Assembly (NCBI GenBank): GCA_947646735.1
Contig: CANTFK010000343.1
Coordinates: forward strand, 62,001 to 126,000
Source: Peronospora farinosa
Lineage: Eukaryota > Oomycota > Peronosporomycetes > Peronosporales > Peronosporaceae
Direction: 5' to 3'
Length of the DNA: 64,000 bases
The notes beneath the pieces are model-generated. The model was not told the origin of the DNA. It saw nothing but the letters and a program-made list of their open reading frames with translations, and did not search any database. Shown one piece after another: positions 11,992-23,034 of the stretch; within the stretch, counting starts at the first letter, position 1; each line of letters opens with the position of its first letter. Made by a program: the position numbers and the translations under genes.

Positions 11992-13377
11992 CTCCTCCTC
12001 GACGAGAAATTTCCAATGTTTGACTTCGCCACGAGAAATTGAAACTTCATCGTCGAAATTGCCTTGGTTAATAAATCAGCGAGCTGTAGCGTAGTATCTA
12101 TGTATTCCAGCTGAATATCCTTGGCCTTGACTTGATCACGGACAACATGATATCGTATATTGATGTGCTTCGCAAGACTTTGATATCCCTCATTTTTCGC
12201 GATAGCAATTGCACTCTGGTTGTCTTCGAGCACAGTAATTGAATCTTCAATCTTGATCTTCATCTCCAACAATAAATTCTTCGTCCATAGTATTTCTTGA
12301 GCGCACAATGAAAGTGCCACATATTCAGCTTCTGCAGTGCTTATAGATACACTGTTTTGTAATCTTGACTAAAAAATGACTGGAGAATTGTTGATCATCA
12401 CCATCACTCCTGATGTAGAACGTCGATTATCCTTGTTAAACTTCCAGTCAGTATCACTAAATGCACTCAGCTTCAGTTCACCTGACCTGCCTTGATAGAA
12501 TATTCCGTCAGTAGCAGTTGACTTTAGGTAGCGCAGCACGCGAATAGCCGCATTCCAGTGCTTTTCACTTGGTTTCTCCAAATGTCTACTCAATTGACAT
12601 ACTGCAAACGCAATATCCGGTCTTGTTCCAGTTGCCACATATAGAAGTGATCCCACCAGAGATCGATATGGACGATTCTCCATTTTTGGGTCCCTCTCTT
12701 CACATTTGACCATGTTTTGGCCTTCCACACTCGGATTGTATACCGGTTTTGAATTGACTTATTTAAATTTCTCAACCATTCTGGCAATACATGCGCTTTG
12801 ACTTATCTTAAGCTGTTTCGTAGTCATCTAATATTCAACTTCAATGCCGAGAATGAACAGCGCTTTTCCCAAAAATTTTAGTCTAAATTGGCTAGACAAT
12901 TCATTTGTAACCTTCTTAATGGATTTAACAGAAACACCTCCAATAAGCATTTTATCGACATACAAAGTCACGTAAACCCATGAAAAATTGTCAACCTGAC
13001 GAACAAAGACGCACGTATCCGAAACACATGCTACAAAACCCATGTTCTTAAAAACACTCGAAATTGTCTTAACCACGTTGCAACAGATTGTTTTCTTCCG
13101 TACAGGCTTCGATTTAATTTCAGAACTTGATTTGGTTGCATGTCAACCCCTTGAAGCGTGTAAATATACACATCTTCTTCCAAAACACCATTGATGAAAG
13201 CTGTATCAGCATCATATTGTTGTATAGCCATACCATAATGACAACACACTGCCAGAAAAATCCGAATTGAATTCATGTTTGCAACTGGAGAGTACGTATG
13301 GTAATAATAAACCCCATAAATTTGTCGATAACCCAATGCAACAAGTCGAGCCTTGAATCGCTCAATTTCACCATCTT
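11973..13377 (-). pseudogene. Copia reverse transcriptase-RNase H remnant 1
   Basis: Minus-strand fragments in order give the Copia RT and RNase H: a KARLVA-GYRQ block and YDADTAFINGVLEEDVY (13377-13100), then LYVDKML at about 12960, where the catalytic YVDD has become YVDK, then SLVGSLLYVATGTRPDI...VLRYLKST (12660-12530), and finally LEDNQSAIAIAKN with the ADLLTKA tail (12230-12060). Stops and shifts separate the pieces, and the polymerase aspartate is lost. The element is cut at 13377/13378 by the 5' LTR of Gypsy-3, so it predates that insertion. The upstream half is not found on the other side of Gypsy-3. Confidence 0.85.
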
Positions 13378-13978
13378 TGTAACAGGGTATCTAGTTACAC
13401 ATAAACATTAAGTAATATACTTAATGTTTGGTCTAAAAGTATCCATGATTAATTTTGACCAGTCACTTGGGTGCGATACACAAATGTGATCCACCCTCGT
13501 GAATGTGATATCCATTGATGGATTCACATGAGAAGGGATGACGCTAGTTGAAGCTAGGCATCGCGACGTCTCAGAAAGACGTCAGTAGCGATCTTAAATC
13601 TAGATTTAAGTTCATGCGACAGGATACGTTTCTAAAGAGTCGCGTATCCGATCTCTATATATATATATATAGCCAATCAGTAGTTAAGTATATATTTAGT
13701 TATAATTAATTAAACATAGCTCAGTCTTGAATTTGCTTAAACACCGAAGCACCACGCACGAGAAGCTGAAAAGCTTCTACGTGACGTCGGTGCCTTCTTG
13801 TTAAGAAGTTCGTTGCACTCTCGCTTAAGCGAGAGGCAACTGGTGGTACGACTGCTTAAGCAGTCGACCAACCTCCTAACCACCCTCGCACGCGAAGATA
13901 AGACGGTCTAACCGCTTTCTCGCTTCCTCGCTTGTGTGCTAGTAGCACGAGGCAACTTCGTAGAAGTGTCCGTCTAGA
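13378..13978 (+). repeat. Gypsy-3 5' LTR (601 bp)
   Basis: It starts TGTAACAGGG at the break in the Copia remnant and ends CTAGA before the primer-binding site. The second half (13725-13978) is nearly the same as in the 3' LTR and contains a row of perfect inverted repeats, including 18-bp palindromes at 13818-13835 and 13849-13866. The first half is only loosely similar to the 3' LTR. An (AT)n run lies near 13653-13672. Confidence 0.85.
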
Positions 13979-13980
13979 CT

Positions 13981-13998
13981 TGGTAGCACTCGTAGTCC
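13981..13998 (+). other. Primer-binding site of Gypsy-3
   Basis: TGGTAGCACTCGTAGTCC lies two bases inside the 5' LTR. It begins with TGG, complementary to a tRNA CCA end, and nearly the same sequence with the same 2-base spacing follows the Gypsy-2 LTR. The tRNA itself is not identified. Confidence 0.6.
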
Positions 13999-14037
13999 TT
14001 CCCACGACCCGGCTCTCTGAGCGTGCGTGTGGTTGAC

Positions 14038-14482
14038 ATGGTCCTTAATATGGACTGGAGTGACTTCCCTCACCTCTCCCAGCATCATAGGGAGTTGGCA
14101 GAGCATATGGCGCAGGGACTTGGTGAACAAGCCCTGGTCAATCTCTTGCATTGTCCTCCTGAGCAACATGTTGCTCAGTTGGAGCAATTTGAGGCGTTTG
14201 TGCTCGGACAGCGTAGAAACGCGTCCGAGGTAAACAGCCAAGCCACCGCTGAGTCCATCACTAAGACTCAGGATGAGCTTAGGCTTGAGCAGGCACGTAA
14301 TGAGGCGCTCAACAGGACTGTTGAGACGCTCTCTGCCCGGCCTAATCAACCGAGGCCCATTCGGATGGACCCTCCGAAGTTCGATGGAACTAGCCCTCAC
14401 ACGATTGTTCACTGGCTATTATCAGTGGAGCAATGTGGAGTGGCGCAGCTCATCGAAGACGACACCAGAATGGTGTCGTATG
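14038..14482 (+). CDS. Gypsy-3 gag, N-terminal part (interrupted)
   Basis: I start at the first ATG after the primer site (14038); the frame is open slightly further upstream but only from GTG. The product has a helical, glutamine- and glutamate-rich front (HMAQGLGEQALVNLL, QLEQFEAFVLGQ) and the RMDPPKFDGTSP block that precedes the capsid-like domain in Gypsy Gag proteins. The frame is cut at 14482 by Gypsy-1. Removing Gypsy-1 and one copy of its TATG target duplication joins codon for codon with the frame at 26705, so gag was open when the insertion took place. The protein would form virus-like particles around element RNA. Confidence 0.85.
14479..14482 (+). repeat. Target-site duplication TATG, left copy
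   Basis: TATG at 14479-14482 is repeated at 26705-26708 on the far side of Gypsy-1. This 4-bp duplication marks integration by the Gypsy-1 integrase inside Gypsy-3 gag. Confidence 0.85.
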
Positions 14483-15629
14483 TGTGGTGGAGTGGGTTCT
14501 CAAAATTGTATGATGAGACCCCAAACCACTCACTGTGCCGGACTGCCGACTGTCGGAGGGGGTACCCCGATGCCGCGTATGGACCTTCTCTCACCTTGTG
14601 TACCCGTCGGCTGGCGGGTTGCACTCTTCGGAGGACTTGGTGACGATGTAGATGTCTGCCTTGAGGGAGGTAGACCTGGGGGGGCCTCGAGTGGATATGC
14701 TTCACTCGGTGGGCCGGTAGGTGGCCACTCGATCGACCTTGTCGAGAGTGGACTTAGAGCCAAATTCTTCAGGGGCGCTTGTCGTCCCTGACCTTTTCCT
14801 TCTTGTTTCAGGGGTATTAACCATCTGACCTTTACGTTGCTCCCGGACCTTGAGGTGAGGGAGACCGCTTCCGATAGCGGGTCTTGGGGGGGGGGGTGTT
14901 GCTACTCGAACGAGCTCACAGGCCAAATATATCCTGGAGCTCTATTCGCCCTTGAACTTCGCTACACAACTGTCTTCGACGGGGGGCCAAAATATATCCC
15001 TTCCCGGAACAGTGAGTAACTTAGAACAAGTCCTTCTTGGGTGACGGAGTCGTGCCACGTAGATCGCAAATTGAGTAGTATTTAATATAGTCCTATCCTT
15101 TTACCTCCTTTACTCTATCCTTGCCTGAAGCTCTGATTCCTTGCGTCGACTAGTCTGATCCTTGTATTAACTGGTCCGGAGTGGCTGAACCCCGAGGGGC
15201 CGAGGTCGACTGATGAGGGACCCAGGTCTACCAATAAGGGACCGGGTCGACCAAAGAGGGGCCGAGGTCGACCGATGAGGGACCGGGTCGACCAACGAGG
15301 GACCGGGTCTACCAATGAGGGACCCAGGTCTACCAATGAGGGACCCAGGTCGACCGATGAGGGACCGGGTCGACCATTGAGGGACCCGGGTCTACCAACG
15401 AGGGGCCTGGTCGATCAATGAGCGGCCATGATCAACTCCCTTTGGTACCGGTTAACCGGTACCCTGATACTGATTTTTCTTCGGCGGATCCTGCGGATTG
15501 TCCTCCACCAACGGTCGCTCCCCTTCGAGGCCCCTGTCTCTCTGGTCCCCTGTCCCTGACCCACGGCCTATACTCTGAATCCAACTGGAGTCCGGGACCT
15601 TCATATCACAAAATTAGCACTTCACCACA
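14483..15629 (-). repeat. Gypsy-1 3' LTR (1147 bp)
   Basis: The left edge reads TGTGGTGGAGTG and the right edge, reverse complemented, TGTGGTGAAGTG, so the ends form an imperfect inverted repeat of 12 bases. A minisatellite of about 20-bp units based on GGGACC-GGTC(G/T)ACCAATGA fills about 15190-15420. A G-run sits near 14886. The same LTR lies at 25556-26704 and a decayed one at 370-1386. Confidence 0.92.
15190..15420. repeat. Minisatellite inside the Gypsy-1 LTR
   Basis: About eleven tandem copies of a roughly 20-bp unit, each with a variant of the GGTCGACC palindrome followed by AATGAGGGAC. The array is repeated in the other LTR at about 26265-26494. Diverged units occur in the internal region at about 17755-17820 and in the old LTR at about 540-720. 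Confidence 0.85.
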
Positions 15630-17645
15630 GCCGCCCCCGGCACTTGCTCAACCGTGCAACGGATTGAGCACGCGCATGTCTTCACTTCCTTCGTCACGTA
15701 GGTCCTTCATTGTCCCCTTTGTAGCTCCTCCACCTCTAACTCGTATCTGTCCAGCCATGTCTTCCCCTGGTTCTGATCCACCGTCTGCTGACCCACCGTC
15801 CGCTGATCCACCGACTGAAGAGCCGACCTCGGTCGCCCCAGCGCCTTCAATCACCCCTGGTTCTAACCTCTCATCTGCTGACCCACCGTCCGCTGACCCA
15901 CCATCTGAGGAGCCGACTTCAATCGCCGTCGCGCCTTCGGTTGCCTCTCCATGTAGAGAGGCGTCCTTGGCCGACCCTCCCGGGCCGGTGTGTTCGCCTT
16001 TGAGTGCTGCTGAAACTGTTGTCGTTCACAGCTCTCCTGTTTCCACCGCTTTGCCTCCTGTCGAGACAGCCGATGCTCCTGTCACGCCGACCACCATGGT
16101 TGACCGTCCGTCTTCCGTACCCGTTAACGTACGGGCAGCTCTGCGGGAATTGCAAGCTCTCGCGGACGCCCATTCCCGCCGCATCGAAGACTGCGAGGGT
16201 CGGCTAGGTGTCCTTCCCCCTTCGGCCGCCTTGTTGGCCACTCGTTGTGAGCGGTTGGAGGGGGCACTGCGCGACAAGTCCCGGCTGGTGGCCCAACTTC
16301 GCGAAGCTCTCCAGCGCGAGACTGCACTGGTGGACCGTCTGCGATGGAAGGTCGACCACATCCGAAGCCGGTACTCGCTTCTCGCCGCAGAGCTCGACCA
16401 TGCCGACTTCTCTGACGGGCCACCTCTAGGACCAGCTACTCCTTCGGCAGCTTCGCCCCCGGCCGCATGTTCCCCTTCGCGGCCGGCGAAAGCTCTTGGT
16501 AAACGGTCCCGGCGGCCGTCACCCCGGGTAATCGCCAAAACCTCCAGGCTTTCGAAGCCCGACGCCTCTGCGATACCACCGTCTGCGGTCTCTGGTGGCC
16601 GTTCCCCTGTCGTGCTTGAGTCTTCGGACGACGACCTCAGCGACGACAGCGAGACCCTTCGGGCGGCTCTGGCCAAGTCTCGTTCTGCTAGTCGGCGCCC
16701 TGCCAGCGCGAACCCTGTACGTCTTCCGTCGACGTCCACTCCTCCATTGAGGACCACCTCGGCTACCGGCCTCTCGTTGAAACGGGCGATGTTCGGGACA
16801 TCGGACTCGGAGTCCGAGTCGTCTGCGGAGAAAAACAAGAGTGCGCCTCCTGTCGCGGACAACACTTCGCCCCTTCTGGCCGACTCCAGCCTGCTTCCCA
16901 GAGACGCCATGATCCCCGGATACATGCAGGCGAAGACCTTTTCCGCTGCGGAAGTGGCACCTTGGCCGGTCGACCTGGTCAATTCGTGGTGCATTGTTAC
17001 AATGTCTTCCACAGACTTGGTCGACCAGCTGGATCTACCTTGGGGTTGGTTTGGCCCTCCGGACGGAAACCTCGACCGGCCCCCCAAATGGAAGAGGTCG
17101 TTGATGAACCCTCCAATGATCCAGAGATTGCTAGCGGCGGAACCTTGGGTGGAAGCTCGTGTTCCAATGCAGCCCCTGTCCTTCCGACCTGTTGGCTGGT
17201 TCGCCCAGTTGGCAGCGGCCTACATCCAGTTTGAAGAGAGCATAGTCAAGCTCTTTGGGAGGCGACCCATTGCTTGTGGATCTACAAGGACCAAGCGCGA
17301 GCGAACTCTTTCCTCGCGTCCTACTACAACGCGCGGAAGAAGCGTCGGAGTCGGGCAACTCGAGCTTGGCGGGAGGTGGTCGACCTTATCTTCATTGGGA
17401 TGAGCAGGGGCCACTGCGATCTCGACATCTTCCTGGATCCCTTCTTCCGTTATCTTCCTCGAACCCGCCGTGTGGTTTATTGGTTCCCTGGTCGTGAAGA
17501 GGGGTCGGACCCGGTCGACCTGCTTGAGGCCCTTCGAATGTCGGATTCCGCGTGGCCGTGGCTCACCCAGTATCGTTTGTCTTCTGTGCCCCATCCTGGC
17601 TCTCTAGTTCCACGCCTCAAAGGTAAGTTTTTGCCATCCGTTTAG
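15418..17645 (+). CDS. Antisense accessory protein of Gypsy-1 (two overlapping frames)
   Basis: A 661-codon frame (15418-17403) opens inside the 3' LTR and runs opposite to gag-pol. Its coding sense continues in a second frame (about 17265-17645) after a one-base shift near 17262-17275, giving about 740 residues. Seen in order: a proline/serine-rich front with PPSADPPS repeats, a heptad-patterned coiled coil at about residues 235-330, a basic run GKRSRRPSPR near 360, an acidic run ESSDDDLSDDSE near 400, a W/P-rich segment, and a basic KDQARANSFLASYYNARKKR segment. A consensus splice donor CAAAG|GTAAGT follows at 17623, hinting at a spliced transcript. It stops short of pol (17839), so the two are convergent. 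Function is unknown; a chromatin- or RNA-binding role is only a guess from charge. The matching LTR at 26493 carries only the first codons. Confidence 0.6.
15630..15641 (-). other. Polypurine tract of Gypsy-1
   Basis: GCCGGGGGCGGC on the minus strand directly precedes the 3' LTR start at 15629. It is G-rich but interrupted by C, so the assignment rests mainly on position. Confidence 0.4.
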
Positions 17646-17838
17646 GTCTTCCCTTGAACATGAACCTTCTTCTGTTCTGATTGATCTTGGTAATCGCCCT
17701 CCTTTGTTCTCCATTCTCCTATACCCTTAACTCTTGGAAATTCAAGGCCGCCCCGCAGGCGACCCAAGTCTTCCAACGAGGGGCTGGGCCGACCATTGAG
17801 GGAATCGGTCCACCCTCCAAGAAACTTGCTACCGCCGG
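17646..17838. other. Spacer between Gypsy-1 pol and the antisense gene
   Basis: It holds the candidate intron start of the antisense gene and, at about 17755-17820, two or three diverged units of the LTR minisatellite lying outside the LTR. Confidence 0.5.
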
Positions 17839-20800
17839 CTAGTTTTCATGGCTTTGCATTACTTCGAAGCGGTTATGGCTTGTGTTCTTGCGCTCGAAGT
17901 CCCGGAGTAAGGCTCCGCAATTCAGATCCCCTTCGTCCACCCACGAGGGGTCAGAGTGTCCCTTCCATTGCACGAGGAATTCTCGTTGTTGCCTCCCATA
18001 CCGAGTCTTCTTGCCTGTACGACTCTCTAAAATTTCTTCGACTTCATACTCGCCCTCTTCCAATTCCCGCACCCAGCTGTCTTCTGGTAGCAGACATTCA
18101 TCGAAGTCGACTCGATCTGTTCCATCCACTTTCAGCTCGCTGTTCGGTCGATCGGGGAACTCTCTGACGGGCTTGAGCTTGGAGATGTGCACGATTGGGA
18201 ATAGTCTGTATTCTGTACCTCGTAACTCCAGACGTACCGCATGATCTCCAACTAACTCCTGAACTCGGAACGGTCCGTGCCATAGGTGGGCCAATTTTTT
18301 GGCATACCCCTCCTTCACTCGGTCCAAGTATAGCCATACCCGGGTCCCTGGCTGAATTTCGTCCCTTCATTTTGTGCTTGCACCCGAGCCTGACTAGCCG
18401 CCCGTAAATTCTCGTTGACTTGGTCTCTTGCTCGCTGATAGTGACTCTGAATCCGATATCTCCATCTCCGAGGTCCTGAGTCTCGACGTCGAGTGTTCAC
18501 CACTTAAAATAGTCTCAAGAGTGGTCCTAGCATCCCATCCATGTACCAGATAGAACGGTGTTTTCTCACGCACTCTGTCTTGAGCCGTATTTAACGCGAA
18601 CGTTAATCGTTCCGCGTATTCATCCCAGTCTCGCTGTCCCACGTCGGCTACGTACATCTTGAGCGATCTTGTTAGAGTCTGGACCATTCTCTCCGCAGTG
18701 CCGTTCGCTTGAGGTCGGTAGGCCATGGTCGCTCTCTGACGTTGACCTACCATACGACTGAACGCTCGGAAGAAGTCCGACATAAACCCCGGTTCCCGAT
18801 CGTGACGGATCGTCTCGCTGGCACCAAAACGGCGGAAAACGCATTCCTCATATCCCTCAGCCACTGTCTGGGCTGTCCGTGACGCACTCGCTTTAGCCAT
18901 CACATAACCTGTGAACAGGTCGATCCAAATCAGTAGTTCCGTGTTTCCTTTATGTGACTTGGGGAGAGATGGTATGTGGTCCATCGCGATAATTTGGAAG
19001 GGGTACGTCGCTTCAACATTCCCCGGAGACCTCCCTTGTAAAGTGGGTCTCCCTTTACCAGTCTCACAATCTATGCACTGACCCACATATTTCTGAACAC
19101 TCCGGAACAGACCCCTCCAATGACAATATCGTCGGATCCGATGATAAGTACGTCCGATCCCCTGATGGCCGCCTTCCAAACTCGTATGATAATGATGGAG
19201 GATGTCGGCTTGGAGACTCTCAGGTATTACCAATCTGGCAGTTATGTCTTGGTCGTCTCCCTTGATTCTCTGGCCGGGGCAGTACACCAGCAGTCCCTCT
19301 TCACTTATCTCGTAATCCTCCGACATTTTGCTGCAGTTTCTGGCCGCTTCCACCGACAAGTCTTTCCAGTCTCCTTGCAAATATGCCTTCAACTCGCACA
19401 CCCAGCTCTCCTCTTCTTGCGCATCTCGGATTCTATCCATCCGGAGTTGTTGTACCACATCTTCTTGCATAACCTCTCCCGATATTTTGACGGGGAGCCG
19501 TGATCTCGTCACCGCAGATACCTTGACCGACTGACCTCGGTCTCTAGGGACCAGCACCTCTGGCAGCCGATTGATTGTTTCTAGACCTGACCACTCTCCT
19601 CTTGGTATCGACTCGACCCCTTGCTGCTGATGTAAAGCTGTACTAGCCAACTGGTCTGCGCTCTGATTCCAGTCTCGTTTCACATGTAGGACTGCCTGGT
19701 TGGGCCACGACTGGAGTTTACTAAGCGCCTGGGCCCGCAACGGGGATAAACCTGAAGCTTTGCATTCAATCTCTCCACGCATCTGTCTTATAACCAGATT
19801 GGAGTCTCCACAAATAATCAAACGCCGTCGCTCCATTGGCTCCAACAGGTCAAAATCCAGTAACATGCCCTCATATTCAGCTTCATTCACCGTAGACTTG
19901 TCGAGATATTTCGATGCAGCTGCAACTATAGTCCATGCAGGGAGTCTCCACACAATAGCGCTGCAAGCACCTCCCCCTTGTTTCACCCGGGCCGACCCAT
20001 CGAAACTCATCACATACAGCTCTTCATTTAGTTCCACTGTGGGCGTCGGTAGGTCGACCACTTGCCTGGATTGCTTCTTGGGAGCAATTGACGACAGAAT
20101 TGAGTCCACATTCTCTCGAGGCGTGATGCTGGCAGCTAACGCCCCCAGTACCTGGTCCTCGCCTTTCTTGCATTTCACAATCTCCAAAGTCCACTGTGAC
20201 AACAGAGCGGCCCAGTTTCCTAAGCGACCTTGCAACCCCGAAGACTTTACTAGCCAGGCTAGTGTAGAATGCCTCGTCAGAACTTTGAGAGGTCGGGTGA
20301 CCAACATCGTGAAGCAAGTTTCCAATATCCGTAACAACGCCAGCACTTCCTTTTCCACTGTGCTATAGTTCACCTCGTTTGACTTGAGGGTTCGGCTCGT
20401 AAACATTACCGGCATATACAGGCCGTCGTAATTTTGCACCAACGACACCGAAATAGCCCAATCACTTGCGTAGACAATGATGACCGCCTCTCTAGCTGGG
20501 TCGAAATGTCGTAGGATGGGCGCCATAGCAATCTTTTCTTAAGCATGGCAAACGCTACTTGTACCTTCGACCATTTTTCTTCGTCGTCTTCCTGGGCCGC
20601 CACTTCCTCGTTAGCCTTCAATTTGCACCTCCAAGCGTGAAAATCCACCTCTCTCAGTTCGTAAAGGATCGACGCGTATATGGCATAATCTTCGATGTAC
20701 CTGCTGTAGTAATTTAGGCTTCCTAGAAAGGACTGCATAGCCTTCAGTGTTGTCGGTAGGGGTAGGTCGACCAAAGACTGAAGATCTTTTGGGTGGGCCT

Positions 20801-22991
20801 CTAGTCCCCCTTTGGAAACTCGATGTCCAAGATACTCGACCTTCCGACATCCCCACGTACTCTTGACGGCACTGACCGACAAATTCCAATAGTCACACAC
20901 GTCTAGCAGCCGCTCCACTTTCTGGCATAATACGTCCCACGATTCGACCGGCACAAGTATATCGTCAATGTATGATCGTCGACCCAATACAGAGAGAACT
21001 GAGTTTGCATCGGGTTCCCCTGTTGCGAACAAATCCTCTGTTTCCTCTGTGGCCGCCCCTGGCGAAATCCGTAAGAATCCATATAACGCATTATCCAACA
21101 ACCTTTGATATATCTGAGGCGCATTCTTAAGCCCAAAAGGCATCCGAAGCCATTCAAATAATCCCAGTGGAGTAACGAAAGCTGAGATTAATCTCGCCCT
21201 TTCAGTCATACTGACGACCCAAAAACCACTCGCCATATCAAGAGAACAGTACCATAAAGCTCCATCCAAGTCTTCCAGTAATTCGTTAATCAACGGCATC
21301 GGGTATACCATGAGCTGGGTAAGATCATTCACCAACCGATAGTCGATACACAATCGAATATCGACCCCATTCTTCTTCACGATAATTACAATTGGGCTGG
21401 CCCATGGTGAGGTGGAAGGCTGAATGATCTTTGCTGATAACAATCCCTTGATCAGGTCGGCTAGCTTCTCTCTGAATTGAGGGGCCACCTTTCGTACGCG
21501 TTGCGCGATCGGTCTTGCGTTCCCTACATCGATATCGCACATCGCTCCTCGGGCGGCCGGGGGTAAGGCGTTACCTTTGCCCATCAGCAGATGCCATTTC
21601 TTCCATATTATTTGTCGTAGCCGGTCCACCTCTTCAGGAGTGTTCTCATCTGGATCAGGAATCTGTATATCCTCTAACGCAATGCCTTCGAATGAGACAT
21701 CCACTTCCGGTACGACCGCCCACCCTGGCCTTATGTCCTCGGCCCAAAGTTCCCCACTCTCGAAAGAACACACCTGGTCATCTGCCTGTAACAAGTCTAC
21801 CAGTTTGGCTTCCTTCTCATTGGTGGTGGTCACTGCAGATAGGTCTTCCTTAGCTACACTCCGCTTTTGGGCGGTCCCCTCCTGCCAATTCACCCTCTCT
21901 TCGCACGGTTGTTCTTCTCTGTCGGGTACCGATTGGTGCGTTATATTCATCATTGGGGTTGGGGACGCTGGTCGCTGTAAGATGTGTGACGAAGTCTTAT
22001 ACTCTGGTTTCTCCACTAGCGGCCCCTCTTCCTCTTCCGTTGGGTCGACCTGATTGTCGACTTGGTCGGTGGTAGATTCGTAAGCCAGATTTAGCCATTC
22101 CGAATATCTTCGAGAGCCTACCGAGACAAACCCTGGCGTTCTCGGAACTTGATCCCTAGTCAACCACATACCTACCTTGGTATCTTCTTGCAATGTTAAG
22201 GGGAGAGGGCTGACGTTGGTTATCTTTAGAATTTGTCGACGTCCTATCCCTTGTATCATGGTGGTCACCCATCGTTCGCCTCTCGTGACCCACAATTTCC
22301 ACTCTTCTGAGGTCGACCTTTTGAGAGGCACTTCCGTACACCCTCCAACGGATATCTGTGCATACCGACCCAATTTCACATCCGATACTCGAGTATTATA
22401 CAGTGTCCTTCGCCCAGTCAATTGTACTTTAACTTCATCGAGGAGGCAGAGAGTTCCGTCGGCCAAGTCTAACCGAATACCGGCTGGGACCATGAAGTCC
22501 ATCCCCAAAATTGCATCTTGGCCTACCATAGGGCCTAGCCACACCTTAAAGATGTACACCAAGTTCCCATTCAGAGTGACCTTGATGCGAGTGCGTCCCT
22601 CCGTGGTGTATACAGCTTCCCCAATACCAATACATTCTTGTCGTTCACTTTCATCAATTTGGCAGCCTACCTTACGAGCAAAGGCGATATCCAGAATGGA
22701 TATCTCGGCACCAGTATCGAACAACAAATTCGCATGGTCGTTGTTGACCTTTCCAGAGGCTTTCGCTTGCCTGAACCATTTAGTAGGGGCGTGGTATTTC
22801 CAGTACCCCCTAGACTCGCCTGGCAATAAGTCCAACTCCATTACTGAACTTTCTCGAGCAAAACTATTAGGTTCATTCAAAGAAGCAACATGGACCACAG
22901 GGTAATTTCCAATCTTCGATATATTTCCAATCTTAATTGGATTACCCGTCTCCTCCTTGGGCTGTTTTACCCATATGCAAAGATGCAACAA
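17839..22991 (-). pseudogene. Gypsy-1 pol: protease, RT, two RNase H, integrase, chromodomain (frameshifted)
   Basis: First frame 22991-20406: retropepsin LLFDTGAEISIL with GQDAILGMDFM, then RT with ASPIVIIVKKNG, CIDYRLVN and the catalytic YIDDILV. A shift near 20515 leads to the frame 20526-18394. There the RT-linked RNase H has lost two catalytic aspartates (VYASD and TRHST instead of the usual DASD and TDHS), and a second RNase H follows at residues 172-300 of that frame with MSFDGSA, NEAEYEG, CGDSN and NQSADQLA, all catalytic positions present. Integrase follows with H-H-C-C (ending CIDC) and D-D-E (AMDH, RHDRE, NGTAER). Two further shifts (about 18500 and 18340) lead to 18327-17839 with the GPFRVQEL integrase tail and a chromodomain (YEVEEILES...FLVQWKGH). 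The chromodomain should direct insertion to particular chromatin. Confidence 0.88.
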
Positions 22992-23034
22992 TTAGAACGC
23001 TCGGCTCGTACCAGATTCAAACCTGGCGAGCGTC

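Noticed and set aside
12369..12728. Copia RT-RNase H frames as a live gene
   Set aside because: Catalytic YVDD is YVDK, frames are broken, and the element is cut by Gypsy-3.
15115..15336. 73-codon minus-strand frame in the LTR minisatellite (and its twin at 26190-26411)
   Set aside because: Product is a simple translation of the tandem repeat; no start context or conservation beyond the repeat.
16026..17087. 353-codon minus-strand frame inside the Gypsy-1 antisense gene
   Set aside because: It is the shadow of the plus-strand 661-codon frame in GC-rich sequence: no motif, and an R/S/A-rich composition expected from reading the other strand.
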